DNA of 64,000 bases from Falsiroseomonas bella (GTDB lineage Bacteria; Pseudomonadota; Alphaproteobacteria; Acetobacterales; Acetobacteraceae), in assembly GCF_003173615.1 (NCBI RefSeq), contig NZ_QGNA01000002.1:124001-188000 (forward strand), written 5' to 3'. This document shows positions 15,565-23,885 of the stretch, in pieces. The notes below the pieces were generated by a model that made no database searches, was not told the DNA's origin, and saw only the letters and a program-made list of their open reading frames with translations. How positions within the stretch are numbered: the stretch's first letter is position 1; every line of letters begins with the position of its first letter. A program made the position numbers and the translations under genes.

Positions 15565-16650
15565 TCAGCCCTCCACCGGCGCCGGTGCCCGAGCCGCCTG
15601 GAGCGCAGCCAGCAATTCGCGCGCGCGTTGCGCCCCGGTGTGCTCGGCCAGGGTACGTTCGCGGGCGCGGCGCGCGATGCGGAGCCTCTCCGCCTCGTCC
15701 ATGTCGAGCGCTTCCAGTGCGCCCTCCGTGTCGTCGGCCAGCAGGATCTCCTCGCCCGGCGTGTAGAAGCTCTCGATCCCGTCCCAGCGGTCGCTCAGCA
15801 CCGGCGTGCCGCACGCTGCGGCCTCGAACAGCCGCCCCGACGGGCACCAGCCGAGGGCGGCCATGTCGCGGCGCGTCACGTTCAGCGTGAGCCGAGACGA
15901 AGAGAAGAAGGCGGGATGCTCCGATGCCGGCAGGTGCCGCACGAAGTGGATGTTCTGCTCCCAGGGGAAGTCCTGCGGATACTGCGCGCCGCCCATGACG
16001 AAGCGCCGTTCCGGTCGGCGTCGCGCGGGTTCCAGCATCAGGCGTTCAAGCGCGGGCTGGCGGTCCGCGGCATAGGTGCCGAGATAGGAGAGATCCGCGG
16101 CGAAGGCCGGCACCGGGGCTGTTGCGTGGTGCGTCGCAGGGTCAACGCTGCCATAGAGCGGAACGACGCGCCGTGCGTGCAGCGCATCGCGAAGCTGCGC
16201 CAGCGCTTCGCCCCCCGTGTAGCTCAGAACCAGGTCGAAGCCGCCGAGCCCATCGGGCGGGATGTAGTCCGGGCGTTCCCCCGCGGCGAGGCGCGCGAGC
16301 GTGACTGGCGTGTCCAGGTCGTAGAAGACGCTGATCACGCGCGGGGCGTCCTGCAGCAGCGAGGCCGCGGCGCAGGCATCGGCGCAGTAGGAGGTGACGA
16401 TCGCGGCATCCGCGCCGCGCAGCTCCTCCGCGGCCCGCGCCAGCGCCGCGGCCCAGTCCGGATGGACGACGCTGGCGAGGCCGGGGATGTCCAGCGTCTC
16501 GCGTGTCTCGGCATACCAAGGGCGATCGCGCTCGAAGAACAGCACGCGGTGGCGTGCCTCGCCGAGCGCGCGGCACAGCGCGCGCCACAGGGTCGCATGG
16601 CCGTTGCCCCATGAGGAGGTGATGGACAGGCCGAAGACGACGAGCTTCAT
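15565..16650 (-). CDS. CgeB-type glycosyltransferase (copy outside the twelve-gene cassette)
   Basis: A 361-residue GT-B protein related to spore-coat CgeB. The N-terminus has 'SSWGNGHATLWRAL', and the C-terminal half has 'FEAAACGTPVLSD' with 'FYTPGEEILLADD', the donor-side signature. It is the same length as, and clearly paralogous to, the protein at 28465-29550, sharing the SSWGNGHAT motif, 'YDIDTPVTLARLA'-like and 'DLSYLGT' segments. It is the first gene of the leftward block 8666-16650, with topoisomerase IB directly upstream. The paralogy links this block to the cassette at 18-30 kb. Confidence 0.85.
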   Translation of the reverse strand: MKLVVFGLSITSSWGNGHATLWRALCRALGEARHRVLFFERDRPWYAETRETLDIPGLASVVHPDWAAALARAAEELRGADAAIVTSYCADACAAASLLQDAPRVISVFYDLDTPVTLARLAAGERPDYIPPDGLGGFDLVLSYTGGEALAQLRDALHARRVVPLYGSVDPATHHATAPVPAFAADLSYLGTYAADRQPALERLMLEPARRRPERRFVMGGAQYPQDFPWEQNIHFVRHLPASEHPAFFSSSRLTLNVTRRDMAALGWCPSGRLFEAAACGTPVLSDRWDGIESFYTPGEEILLADDTEGALEALDMDEAERLRIARRARERTLAEHTGAQRARELLAALQAARAPAPVEG

Positions 16651-16689
16651 CCAGGTTCCCGCGCAGCCGGACCTGCCTGCAACGCGCAG

Positions 16690-17799
16690 CTACTCGGGAT
16701 CGTTCGGGGCGCGCCCGCGCGAATCCGCCTCGCGCAGCCGTGTGGCGAGCAGGGCGAGCACGGCGGCTTCCTCGGGCGGCAGTTCGGCGAGGTCGTCGCG
16801 GAGCGCCGCGACCGCCTCGGCCTCGATCTCCTCGGCGAGGCCGCCATCGAGATAGCCGTCGAGCACCGCCGGGTGGACGTAGCATTTCCGGCAGATCGTC
16901 GGCGTGTTGCCGAGGCGGGCGGAGACGCGTTCGATGGCGCGGCGGATGTTGCGCTGCGCCGCGGCGCGGCTGTCCACGCGCTCGAACTCGCGCAGCGCGA
17001 TGGCGGCGAGCACGGTGCCGGCCCAGGTGCGGAAGTCCTTGGCCGTGATGTCGCGGCCCGTGACCTCACGCAGATAGGCGTTGACGTCGGCCGAGGTGAC
17101 ATCGCGCGTCTCGCCCGCCTCGTCCTGGTACTGGAACAGCTCCTGGCCGGGCAGGTCCTGGCAGGCACGCACGATGCGCGCGATGCGGCGATCTCGCAGG
17201 CCGAGGCGCCAGACCTTGCCCCCCTTGCCCTTGAAGGCGAAGCGCAACTCGCTGCCCTCGATGCGCACGTGACGGTCCTGCAGGGTGGTGAGGCCGAAGC
17301 TGCTGTTCTGCCTTGCGTAGTCGTCGTTGCCCACGCGGATCAGCGTGGTCTCCAGCAGGTGGACGACTGTGGCGAGCACCTTCTCGCGCGGCAGGCCTGG
17401 CCGAGCCATGTCGGATTCGATGCGCGCGCGGATGGCCGGCAGGACGCGGGCGAAGTCGAGCAGGTGATCGTATTTCGCGGCATCGCGCACCTGCCGCCAG
17501 CGGGCATGGTAGCGATACTGCTTGCGGCCGCGCTCGTCGCGCCCGGTCGCCTGGATGTGCCCGTCAGCCTGCGGACAGATCCAGACCCGGGTCCAGGCCG
17601 GGGGAATGGCGAGGGCGCGGATGCGCAGCAGCGTCGCCGCATCGCGCAGCAACCCGCCCTGCGGCGTGCGGTAGGAGAAGCCCTTGCCGACACGTCTGCG
17701 TGTGATCCCGGGCCGCTCGTCCGAGACGTAGCGCAATCCCGCCTCTTCCGCGGCGTCGCGCGGATCGACGACCGGCGCGGCGTCGTCGTCGAAGGGCAT
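16690..17799 (-). CDS. DNA topoisomerase IB (poxvirus-like)
   Basis: Relaxes supercoils through a 3'-phosphotyrosyl intermediate. The 369-residue protein has the catalytic Arg R155 in 'TTLIRVGND', the lysine-rich 'FKGKGGK' (189-195), R257 in 'DFRTWAGT' and the nucleophile Tyr Y307 in 'CRKCYVHP', in the order of the tyrosine-recombinase-like catalytic domain. The N-terminal 'LAIPPAWTRVWICP' belongs to the DNA-binding domain. Such enzymes occur in many alphaproteobacteria. It splits two sugar-related blocks and has no evident link to either. Confidence 0.93.
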   Translation of the reverse strand: MPFDDDAAPVVDPRDAAEEAGLRYVSDERPGITRRRVGKGFSYRTPQGGLLRDAATLLRIRALAIPPAWTRVWICPQADGHIQATGRDERGRKQYRYHARWRQVRDAAKYDHLLDFARVLPAIRARIESDMARPGLPREKVLATVVHLLETTLIRVGNDDYARQNSSFGLTTLQDRHVRIEGSELRFAFKGKGGKVWRLGLRDRRIARIVRACQDLPGQELFQYQDEAGETRDVTSADVNAYLREVTGRDITAKDFRTWAGTVLAAIALREFERVDSRAAAQRNIRRAIERVSARLGNTPTICRKCYVHPAVLDGYLDGGLAEEIEAEAVAALRDDLAELPPEEAAVLALLATRLREADSRGRAPNDPE

Positions 17800-17860
17800 G
17801 CGGGCAGAACCCGCGACCGCCGGCGGGGTTCAACGGTCACGTGCAAGGGGAGTTCTTGCG

Positions 17861-18163
17861 ATGGCCGAGACGACGACGGACCACGACACCATCCGACGCT
17901 GGGCGGAAGGGAAGGGCGGCAAGCCCGCCGCGGTGGACCGCACCCATCAGGGCGAGGACACCGGCATCATCCGGCTGATGTTCCCGGGTGCGCAGCAATC
18001 GGAGCATGGCGCGCTGGTGGAGATCTCCTGGGAGGAATTCTTCCGCCAGTTCGAGGAATCCGGGCTCGCGCTGCTCTACGAGCCCGACAGCATGTTCAAC
18101 AAGATCATTGGCCGCGATACGGCGGACCGGCGCGCCAAGGGCGAGCACGACGCGCATCGCTAG
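17861..18163 (+). CDS. Conserved 100-residue hypothetical protein
   Basis: Small acidic, soluble protein of 100 residues with no signal or membrane segment. The pattern 'DHDTIRRWAEGKGGKPAAV' at the N-terminus, then 'GIIRLMFPG' and 'EISWEEFFRQFEESGLAL', matches my memory of a widespread family of unknown function in rhizobia and relatives; I do not assign a role. Start ATG 17861 has AGGGGAG eight bases upstream. It diverges from the topoisomerase gene with a 61-base gap and ends 21 bases from the convergent glycosidase-like gene. Confidence 0.85.
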   Translation: MAETTTDHDTIRRWAEGKGGKPAAVDRTHQGEDTGIIRLMFPGAQQSEHGALVEISWEEFFRQFEESGLALLYEPDSMFNKIIGRDTADRRAKGEHDAHR

Positions 18164-18184
18164 GCATCGTGCGGTATCGCGCGT

Positions 18185-19069
18185 TCAGGCATAGCGGCGC
18201 ACCATCTCGGCGCAGAAGCCGCCGAATTCGGCCGGATCGTCGGGCGGGCTGGTGTGATGCCGGCCCGGGCCCTTGTGCTCCGGCGTGAAGCAGAATGTGA
18301 CCGTCACGCGGAAGTCCCGCAGCGCCTCCATCTGCCGGTCGAACCAGGCGAGCGCGTCCGGCCGGTAGTAGTCCGCCCAGGACAGGCCGGTGCGCAGATA
18401 GGTTACGCCGAGCTCCTTCATCAGCGCCACCGACTGCGCGAGGCGGTGATCCTCGAAATGGAACCACTGGCACAGGCCGAGATCGGGCGTGTGCCGCGCG
18501 AACTCGGCGAAGGCGGGCTTTCGCCCACCATCCTCGCGCACCAGGCCCATGTAGAAGTGCCGGTAGTAGGAACTGCCCTCCGCTTCCTTGTGGCGCGTCG
18601 TCGCGCCCCAGCTGCGCGGCAGGTCGTGCAGGCTGTACCAGTGGATGCGCTCTGCGCGGCCTTTCAGCAGCGCGGCGGTGCGCGCCAGGCCCCATTCCTG
18701 CACCTCCTCCGCGCCGAAGGATGAGACGCCGACCTCGCTGACCCAGAGGGGCTTGTCGGTGACCGCCCGGATCTCGGCGAGCTTCGCCGGCCAGTCGTGG
18801 ATGGGCCACAGGTTCCAGTCCAGCGGGAAGCCGTGCACCGCGACGGCATCCACTTGGTCCAGCACGCCCTTCGCCTGCATGTTGCGGATGAAGGCGGGAT
18901 CGATCGGAGACATGCCGCCCAGCACGCGCGGCAGCGTCGGATGCGCTTCGCGGATGGCGCGGCCGGCGGCGATCGCCGTCTCGGCGAAGCGGCTCCAGTC
19001 AGGGTCGAGCTCGGGGTCCCAGTGCGACTTGTTGTTCGGCTCGTTCCAGATCATCGCCGCTTCGATCAT
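18185..19069 (-). CDS. Glycoside-hydrolase-like TIM-barrel protein, apparently circularly permuted
   Basis: A 294-residue protein of the cassette. It begins almost at once with the acid/base motif 'WNEPNN' (E10) and has a nucleophile-like glutamate at E112 ('WVSEVG'), the beta-4 and beta-7 positions of clan GH-A (GH39/GH5-like) barrels. The segment expected at the front of such a barrel ('LGVTYLRTGLSW', about 220-231, and 'VTVTFCFTPEHKG', 255-267) instead follows beta-8 ('RIHWYSLHDL', 141-150). So the order reads beta4-8 then beta1-3. The start ATG 19069 overlaps the methyltransferase stop (ATGA), so no extra N-terminal barrel is hidden upstream. No signal peptide: cytoplasmic. It may trim, or act as a lectin or transglycosidase on, the cassette's glycoside (inference). 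Confidence 0.78.
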   Translation of the reverse strand: MIEAAMIWNEPNNKSHWDPELDPDWSRFAETAIAAGRAIREAHPTLPRVLGGMSPIDPAFIRNMQAKGVLDQVDAVAVHGFPLDWNLWPIHDWPAKLAEIRAVTDKPLWVSEVGVSSFGAEEVQEWGLARTAALLKGRAERIHWYSLHDLPRSWGATTRHKEAEGSSYYRHFYMGLVREDGGRKPAFAEFARHTPDLGLCQWFHFEDHRLAQSVALMKELGVTYLRTGLSWADYYRPDALAWFDRQMEALRDFRVTVTFCFTPEHKGPGRHHTSPPDDPAEFGGFCAEMVRRYA

Positions 19070-19836
19070 GCGCGCGGGCCCCCCGCCGGATAGGCCGCGC
19101 CGGCGCCGTGCGGCGCCGCGGTGCGGCAGCAGATGAAGACCTCCTCCTCCGGCTGGGCCGTGATGGCGAAGCCCACGGCGCGCAGCATGGCTTCGGCGCA
19201 GGCGCGGTTCGGCACCCACCAGTTCGTCCAGTCATGCGCGTAGCTGTGCTCGACGAAATGCAGGCGGGGCCAGCCTGGCTGGTCGAAGGGCGCGGTCTCG
19301 CGGAAGTCGTAGTCGCGCGAGACCGGCGCGACCTCGGCCGAACCGCGCAGCATTGACTGGAAGACCAGCACGTCGCCGGCGACGTGCTCGTGGATGAGGT
19401 CGAGCGCGAGCAGCGGGTGGCGCAGGTGATAGAGCACGCCCATGAAGAGAACGATGTCGAAGCGTTCGCCCAGCAGCCCGACATCGTAGACCGAGAGGTT
19501 GCGGAACTCGATTTCCTGGCCGGTGATCTCCGCGGCGAAGCGCGCCTGTGCGAGGTAGCCTTCGTCGGAATCGATGCCGAGCACGCGCGCGGCGCCGCGG
19601 CGCTTCATCTCGATGCTGTAGAAGCCGGCGTTGCAGCCGATGTCGAGCACGCTGCGTCCTGCGAGATCCGTCGGCAGCGCGTGGCGGAAGCCTTGCCATT
19701 TCACGGCCGGGTAGTCGCCCAGGAAGTGGTCGGGCGCCGTGCGCACGCCTGCCAGCTCGATGTTGTGGAACCAGGGGCCGAGCGCCTCGGCCCGGCGCCG
19801 GATCGCCTCGCGGTCCGCTACGTCGCTGCTGCTCAT
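19066..19836 (-). CDS. CmoB-like SAM-dependent methyltransferase
   Basis: A 256-residue methyltransferase resembling the tRNA-wobble enzyme CmoB but in a sugar locus. Key parts are 'FHNIELAGVRTAPDHFLGDY' and 'KWQGFRHALP' before the core, SAM motif I 'VLDIGCNAG' at 63-71, and 'FMGVLYHLRHPLLALDLI', a CmoB-family signature. I recall a distinct TIGRFAM-type family for this protein in inositol-synthase/radical-SAM loci (unverified). It overlaps the phosphatase-like gene upstream and the glycosidase-like gene downstream by four bases each. The substrate is probably the cassette's glycoside rather than tRNA. Confidence 0.87.
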   Translation of the reverse strand: MSSSDVADREAIRRRAEALGPWFHNIELAGVRTAPDHFLGDYPAVKWQGFRHALPTDLAGRSVLDIGCNAGFYSIEMKRRGAARVLGIDSDEGYLAQARFAAEITGQEIEFRNLSVYDVGLLGERFDIVLFMGVLYHLRHPLLALDLIHEHVAGDVLVFQSMLRGSAEVAPVSRDYDFRETAPFDQPGWPRLHFVEHSYAHDWTNWWVPNRACAEAMLRAVGFAITAQPEEEVFICCRTAAPHGAGAAYPAGGPRA

Positions 19837-20441
19837 GCCGCAATGTCCCCCGCGCAATGGTTGATTCGGATCACGCGCCCGCCGCCGGGCCAGAGTTCGA
19901 GCTCGCTGATCGAAGCCGGCGCGATCTCGAGCCGCCAATAGGCATCGAGGCCGGCACCGAGATGGACGAGCAGCGCCGCCTTGATCACGTCGGCATGCGT
20001 GACCGCGAGAAGCGTGCCGTCCGGGAAGCGCGCCGGCAGCGTGCCGATCCAGCGCAGCACGCGTGCGGCGGCCTCGGCCATCGTCTCGCCGCCGGGCGGC
20101 ATCGCCGTCCCGCGCTGCGTGTTCCAGCTTCGCCAGGCCGGATCATCCTCGAGCGACGCGAAGGCGCACCCGGTCCAGGCGCCGAAATCGATCTCATCGA
20201 GCAGCGGTTCCTGCGCGGGATGCAGATCGAGCGCCTTGCCGAGGATTGCGGCCGTCTCTCGCGCGCGCCGCCGCGGGCTCGTCGGCAGGGTCGTCGGGCG
20301 GCAGTCGCGCAGTTGGCGGGCAAGGCGCGCGGCCTGGGCTTCTCCCTCGCTGCTCAGTCCGCAACGGTCAGTGCGGCCGGACAGTACACGGCCGACTTCG
20401 GCATGCGCCGCGTGGCGCGCCAGCAGCAGCCTGGTGGCCAT
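19833..20441 (-). CDS. Histidine phosphatase family protein
   Basis: A 202-residue phosphoglycerate-mutase-like phosphatase. The phospho-histidine is H10 in 'LLARHAAH' (RHA in place of the usual RHG), the second catalytic His is H149 in 'AVTHAD', and the general acid lies in 'LLDEIDFGAWTG' (83-91). It is coupled to the myo-inositol-phosphate synthase gene by TGATG at 20441. The simplest reading is that it dephosphorylates the synthase product to free inositol, replacing the usual inositol monophosphatase; a sugar phosphate is also possible. Confidence 0.87.
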   Translation of the reverse strand: MATRLLLARHAAHAEVGRVLSGRTDRCGLSSEGEAQAARLARQLRDCRPTTLPTSPRRRARETAAILGKALDLHPAQEPLLDEIDFGAWTGCAFASLEDDPAWRSWNTQRGTAMPPGGETMAEAAARVLRWIGTLPARFPDGTLLAVTHADVIKAALLVHLGAGLDAYWRLEIAPASISELELWPGGGRVIRINHCAGDIAA

Positions 20442-21511
20442 CAGCGACCGGCGACGAAACGGAGCGTCGCCTCGCGCGCGCCGTGATCGTCCATCTGCCG
20501 GGGCGGCGACTTCATGAACCAGGCGGAGGGCGCTTCCAACGGGCCGCCGATGCCACGGTCGAGAGCGATGCGCGCACAGCGCACCGCATCCATCACGATG
20601 CCGGCCGAATTCGGGCTGTCCCAGACCTCCAGCTTCACCTCGATGTTCAGCTGCTGGTCGCCGAAGGCCGTGCCCTCCAGCCGGATATGCGCCCATTTCC
20701 GGTCGTCGAGCCACGGCACGAAATCGCTGGGACCGACATGCACATCCGCATCGCGCGGCGCGGACGCCATGCGGCTGGTCACCGCACGCGTCTTCGACAG
20801 CTTCTTGGAGGCGAGGCGGTCGCGCTCCAGCATGTTCAGGAAGTCCGTGTTGCCGCCGAAGTTCAGCTGATAGGTGCGGTCGAGCCGCACGCCGCGGTCG
20901 CGGAACAGATCGACCAGGGTTCGGTGCAGAATCGTCGCGCCGACCTGGCTCTTGATGTCGTCGCCGATCAGCGGCAGCCCGCGCGCCGCGAAGCGCGACG
21001 CCCAGGCGGGGTCCGAGGCGATGAAGGACGGGATGCAGTTGACGAAGGCGCAGCCGGCGGCGAGCGCGGCCTCCGCATAGAAGGCGGTGGCGGCCTCCGA
21101 GCCGACCGGGAGCCAGGAGACCAGCACCTCGGTCCGGGTGCCGCGCAGCGCATCGGCGACGTCCACGACGGCTGCGTCGGATTCCGTCACGGTGCCGGTC
21201 AGGTAGCGCCCGAGGCCGTCCAGCGTCGGGCCGCGCCGGACGGGCACGCCGCAGGCCGGCACCTCGGCGAAGATGGCGGTGTTGTTGGGCGGTGCGAGGA
21301 TGGCGGCCGCGAGATCCGCCCCGACCTTGCCCTCCGCCACGTCGAAGGCCGCAGAGGGCACGATGTCGGCCACGCGGTAGCCGCCAAGATCGGGATGCGG
21401 CAGCCCCGGTTCCGGCGCCGTGGACTCGCGATAGCGCGCCAGCCCCTGCACGAAGGCGGAGGCGCAGTTGCCGACGCCGACGATGCCGACCCTGAGCGAA
21501 CCGCTTGCCAA
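20441..21511 (-). CDS. ino1: myo-Inositol-1-phosphate synthase (inositol-3-phosphate synthase)
   Basis: Converts glucose-6-phosphate to inositol phosphate with bound NAD. The 356-residue chain has the NAD loop '[12 protein letters not shown]' (10-21), '[11 protein letters not shown]', '[12 protein letters not shown]' and '[11 protein letters not shown]' followed by the active-site lysines in '[13 protein letters not shown]'. Its length matches the short actinobacterial-type enzymes, not the longer eukaryotic ones. It begins with TTG at 21511, preceded by GGAGG with a six-base gap; no ATG lies nearby. It is first in the left arm of the divergent cassette and sets the probable precursor: inositol. 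Confidence 0.92.
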   Translation of the reverse strand: MASGSLRVGIVGVGNCASAFVQGLARYRESTAPEPGLPHPDLGGYRVADIVPSAAFDVAEGKVGADLAAAILAPPNNTAIFAEVPACGVPVRRGPTLDGLGRYLTGTVTESDAAVVDVADALRGTRTEVLVSWLPVGSEAATAFYAEAALAAGCAFVNCIPSFIASDPAWASRFAARGLPLIGDDIKSQVGATILHRTLVDLFRDRGVRLDRTYQLNFGGNTDFLNMLERDRLASKKLSKTRAVTSRMASAPRDADVHVGPSDFVPWLDDRKWAHIRLEGTAFGDQQLNIEVKLEVWDSPNSAGIVMDAVRCARIALDRGIGGPLEAPSAWFMKSPPRQMDDHGAREATLRFVAGR

Positions 21512-21714
21512 TGCACCCCTCCTCTCGCCTCGTCCGCGACGCGTTGCGCAGCCGGAACCCCGCCGGCGCGCCTTCGTTCCGCGCCCAGGTCCGCGGAAGG
21601 AGGTGAGACAAGGAATTGTGACGCTGTCGCCGCGCGCACCGGTGGCGCGGCGTTGCGTTCCGCGTGCGGTTGGAGGCCGCTGGCCCCGGCCGGGACCGGG
21701 TTCGGAGGACAGGC
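21512..21714. promoter_or_regulatory. Divergent promoter region of the cassette
   Basis: This 203-bp gap separates the two arms, so it must hold the promoters of both. I see no convincing -35/-10 pair. It includes a perfect ten-base Shine-Dalgarno match, AAGGAGGTGA at 21597-21606, that does not serve an evident gene: it is followed at 21616 by a TTG immediately closed by TGA. The true start of the right arm has its own GGAGG at 21704-21708. Confidence 0.5.
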
Positions 21715-22827
21715 TTGGCCGAGAGGTTTCTCATCACCGGCGGCGCCGGCTTCATCGGACGCCGGGTGGCATCGCTGCTGTTGCAGGCGGGGCATCGCGT
21801 GCGCATCCTCGACAGCCTGCTGCCGCAGGTGCACCCGGCCGGCGCGCTGCCGCCGGACCTGCCGCGGGATGCGGAGACGATCATCGGCGACGTGCGGGAC
21901 GCGGCGATGCTGCACCGCGCGCTGGTGGGCGTGGACAAGGTCGTCCACCTCGCTGCGGAGGTCGGCGTCGGGCAGAGCATGTATGCGGTGGACCGCTATG
22001 TCGCGGTCAACGACCTCGGCACGGCCATGCTGTTCCAGGCGCTGATCGAACGGCCCGTGGCGCGCGTGGTCGTCGCCTCCTCCATGAGCATCTATGGAGA
22101 GGGGCTCTATCGCGACGCCGACGGCCAGGTGCATGAGGGCGTCACGCGTATGCCGCGCGCGGCGACGGGGTCCTGGGATCCGCTGGATGCCGAAGGTCGG
22201 CCGCTGCGGCCGGTGCCGACGCCCGAGACGAAGCGGCCGGCCCTCGCCTCGGTCTATGCCATCACGAAATATGTGCAGGAGAGGCTGACGCTGACGCTCG
22301 CGCCGGCCTACGGCATGGAGGGCGTGGCGCTGCGGCTGTGGAACGCCTACGGGCCGGGGCAGGCGCTGTCCAATCCCTATACGGGCGTGCTGGCGATCTT
22401 CGCTGCGCGGTTGCATCACGGCCAACCGCCGCTGGTCTTCGAGGATGGCGCGCAGCAGCGCGACTTCGTGCATGTGGACGATGTCGCGGAAGCCTTCGTG
22501 CTGGCGTTGCAGCGCCCGGAAGCGGCGGGTGGCGTGTTCAACATCGGCAGCGGCGAGCAGCGCAGCATCGCGGATGTCGCGTCGCTGCTGGCCGAGGCGA
22601 TGGGGCGCGACGGCATTGCGCCGGAGATCACGCAGAAGGCGCGCGCCGGCGACATCCGGCATTGCGTGCCGGACATTTCGCTGGCGGAGGCGAAGCTCGG
22701 CTACGTCGCGCGGCGCGGCTTCCGGGAAGGCCTGGTGGAACTCGCGGCATGGGTCGCGGAGCAGCAGGCCGAGGATCGCACGGCGCAGGCGCGGCGGGAG
22801 CTCGAGGCGCGGGGGCTGGTCGCGTGA
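21715..22827 (+). CDS. NAD-dependent epimerase/dehydratase (dTDP-L-rhamnose 4-epimerase-like SDR)
   Basis: Extended SDR of 370 residues: NAD-binding 'TGGAGFIG' near the start, 'DVRDAAML', the SSMSIYGEG segment and the catalytic 'YAITK'. The insertion with 'DGQV' and '[17 protein letters not shown]' resembles dTDP-L-rhamnose 4-epimerases, so a deoxy-sugar or UDP-sugar C4 epimerisation is likely, though substrate is uncertain. It starts with TTG 21715, six bases after GGAGG; the upstream GTG 21664 in the same frame has no ribosome site. First gene of the right arm. Confidence 0.87.
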   Translation: MAERFLITGGAGFIGRRVASLLLQAGHRVRILDSLLPQVHPAGALPPDLPRDAETIIGDVRDAAMLHRALVGVDKVVHLAAEVGVGQSMYAVDRYVAVNDLGTAMLFQALIERPVARVVVASSMSIYGEGLYRDADGQVHEGVTRMPRAATGSWDPLDAEGRPLRPVPTPETKRPALASVYAITKYVQERLTLTLAPAYGMEGVALRLWNAYGPGQALSNPYTGVLAIFAARLHHGQPPLVFEDGAQQRDFVHVDDVAEAFVLALQRPEAAGGVFNIGSGEQRSIADVASLLAEAMGRDGIAPEITQKARAGDIRHCVPDISLAEAKLGYVARRGFREGLVELAAWVAEQQAEDRTAQARRELEARGLVA

Positions 22828-23885
22828 GCGGGCATCTGCTGGTCACCGGCGGCGCCGGCTTCATCGGCGCCAACCTCGCCGACCGGCTCGCGACGGAAGG
22901 ACATCAGGTGCTGGTGCTCGACGCGCTGCGCCGGCCGGGCGTGGAGACGAACCTGCAGTGGCTGCGCCGGCGCCATCCGGGGCGGGTGGCGAGCCTGGTC
23001 GCGGATGTGCGGGATCCGGCTGCGATGGCGGAGGCCCTGCGCGATGCGCAGGCCGTCTTCCACCTGGCGGCGCAGGTTGCGGTGACGACGAGCCTCGTTG
23101 ATCCGGCCGAGGATTTCGGGATCAACCTGCACGGCACCTTCGCGCTGCTGGAGGCGCTGCGGCGCCGCAAGGGCGGTGCCTGCCCGCTGATCTTCGCGAG
23201 CACGAACAAGGTCTATGGCGACCTGGGCGCCATCCCGAAGGAGTGCGGCGCGGCGGGCTGGCAGCCGCGCGCGGCGGAACTGCGCCTGCACGGCGTGGCG
23301 GAGGCGCAGCCGCTGGACTTCCACACGCCCTATGGCTGTTCGAAAGGCGCGGCGGACCAATACGTTCTGGACTATGCGCGCAGCTACGGCCTGCCCTTCG
23401 CGGTGCTGCGGATGAGCTGCATCTACGGGCCGCGCCAGATGGGCACGGAGGACCAGGGCTGGGTCGCGCATTTCCTGATTCGCGCGCTGCGCGACGAAGC
23501 CGTGACGATCTTCGGCGACGGGTATCAGGTGCGCGACGTGCTGCATGTGGATGATGCGGTGGCGGCCTGGATCGCGGCGTGGCAGCGCATCGGCGCCGTC
23601 GCCGGGCAGGCCTTCAACCTCGGGGGCGGGCCGCGCAACGCGGTCAGCCTGCTGCGCATGCTGGAGGAGATCGGTGCCATCACCGGGCGCCCCGTGAAGA
23701 TCGCGCACGAAGCCCTGCGCAGCGGCGACCAGCGCTGGTTCGTCGCGGATGCGCGCCGCGCGCGCGAGGCGTTGGAGCTGCCGGCGCCGATCGCTTGGCG
23801 GGACGGGCTGCGCGATCTCGCGGCGTGGCTGATGCGCGACGGCGCGGTCGCAACGGCGCCACGGAGGCTGGAGGCGGCGACATGA
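22824..23885 (+). CDS. NAD-dependent epimerase (CDP-paratose 2-epimerase-like SDR)
   Basis: A 353-residue extended SDR starting at GTG 22824 in a GTGA overlap with the preceding stop. It shows '[11 protein letters not shown]', 'DVRDPAAM', the segment 'STNKVYGD' recalling CDP-paratose/tyvelose 2-epimerases, and the catalytic 'YGCSK'. 'DGYQVRDVLHVDD' closes the substrate domain. A C2 or C4 epimerase of a nucleotide sugar is likely. The two neighbouring SDRs are not recent duplicates: their catalytic surroundings differ. Confidence 0.87.
   Translation: MSGHLLVTGGAGFIGANLADRLATEGHQVLVLDALRRPGVETNLQWLRRRHPGRVASLVADVRDPAAMAEALRDAQAVFHLAAQVAVTTSLVDPAEDFGINLHGTFALLEALRRRKGGACPLIFASTNKVYGDLGAIPKECGAAGWQPRAAELRLHGVAEAQPLDFHTPYGCSKGAADQYVLDYARSYGLPFAVLRMSCIYGPRQMGTEDQGWVAHFLIRALRDEAVTIFGDGYQVRDVLHVDDAVAAWIAAWQRIGAVAGQAFNLGGGPRNAVSLLRMLEEIGAITGRPVKIAHEALRSGDQRWFVADARRAREALELPAPIAWRDGLRDLAAWLMRDGAVATAPRRLEAAT

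Noticed and set aside
19082-19219. An N-terminal extension of the glycosidase-like protein up to 19219 that could supply the missing barrel start
   Set aside because: The added residues are Arg/Gly-rich shadow of the methyltransferase gene and resemble no barrel segment; the ATGA start at 19069 fits the coupling pattern.
21468-22136. A rightward frame crossing the divergent region, reading from the orphan Shine-Dalgarno into the first SDR in another frame
   Set aside because: Arg/Pro-rich translation with no domain; the SDR frame with its own GGAGG and TTG is clearly the coding one.
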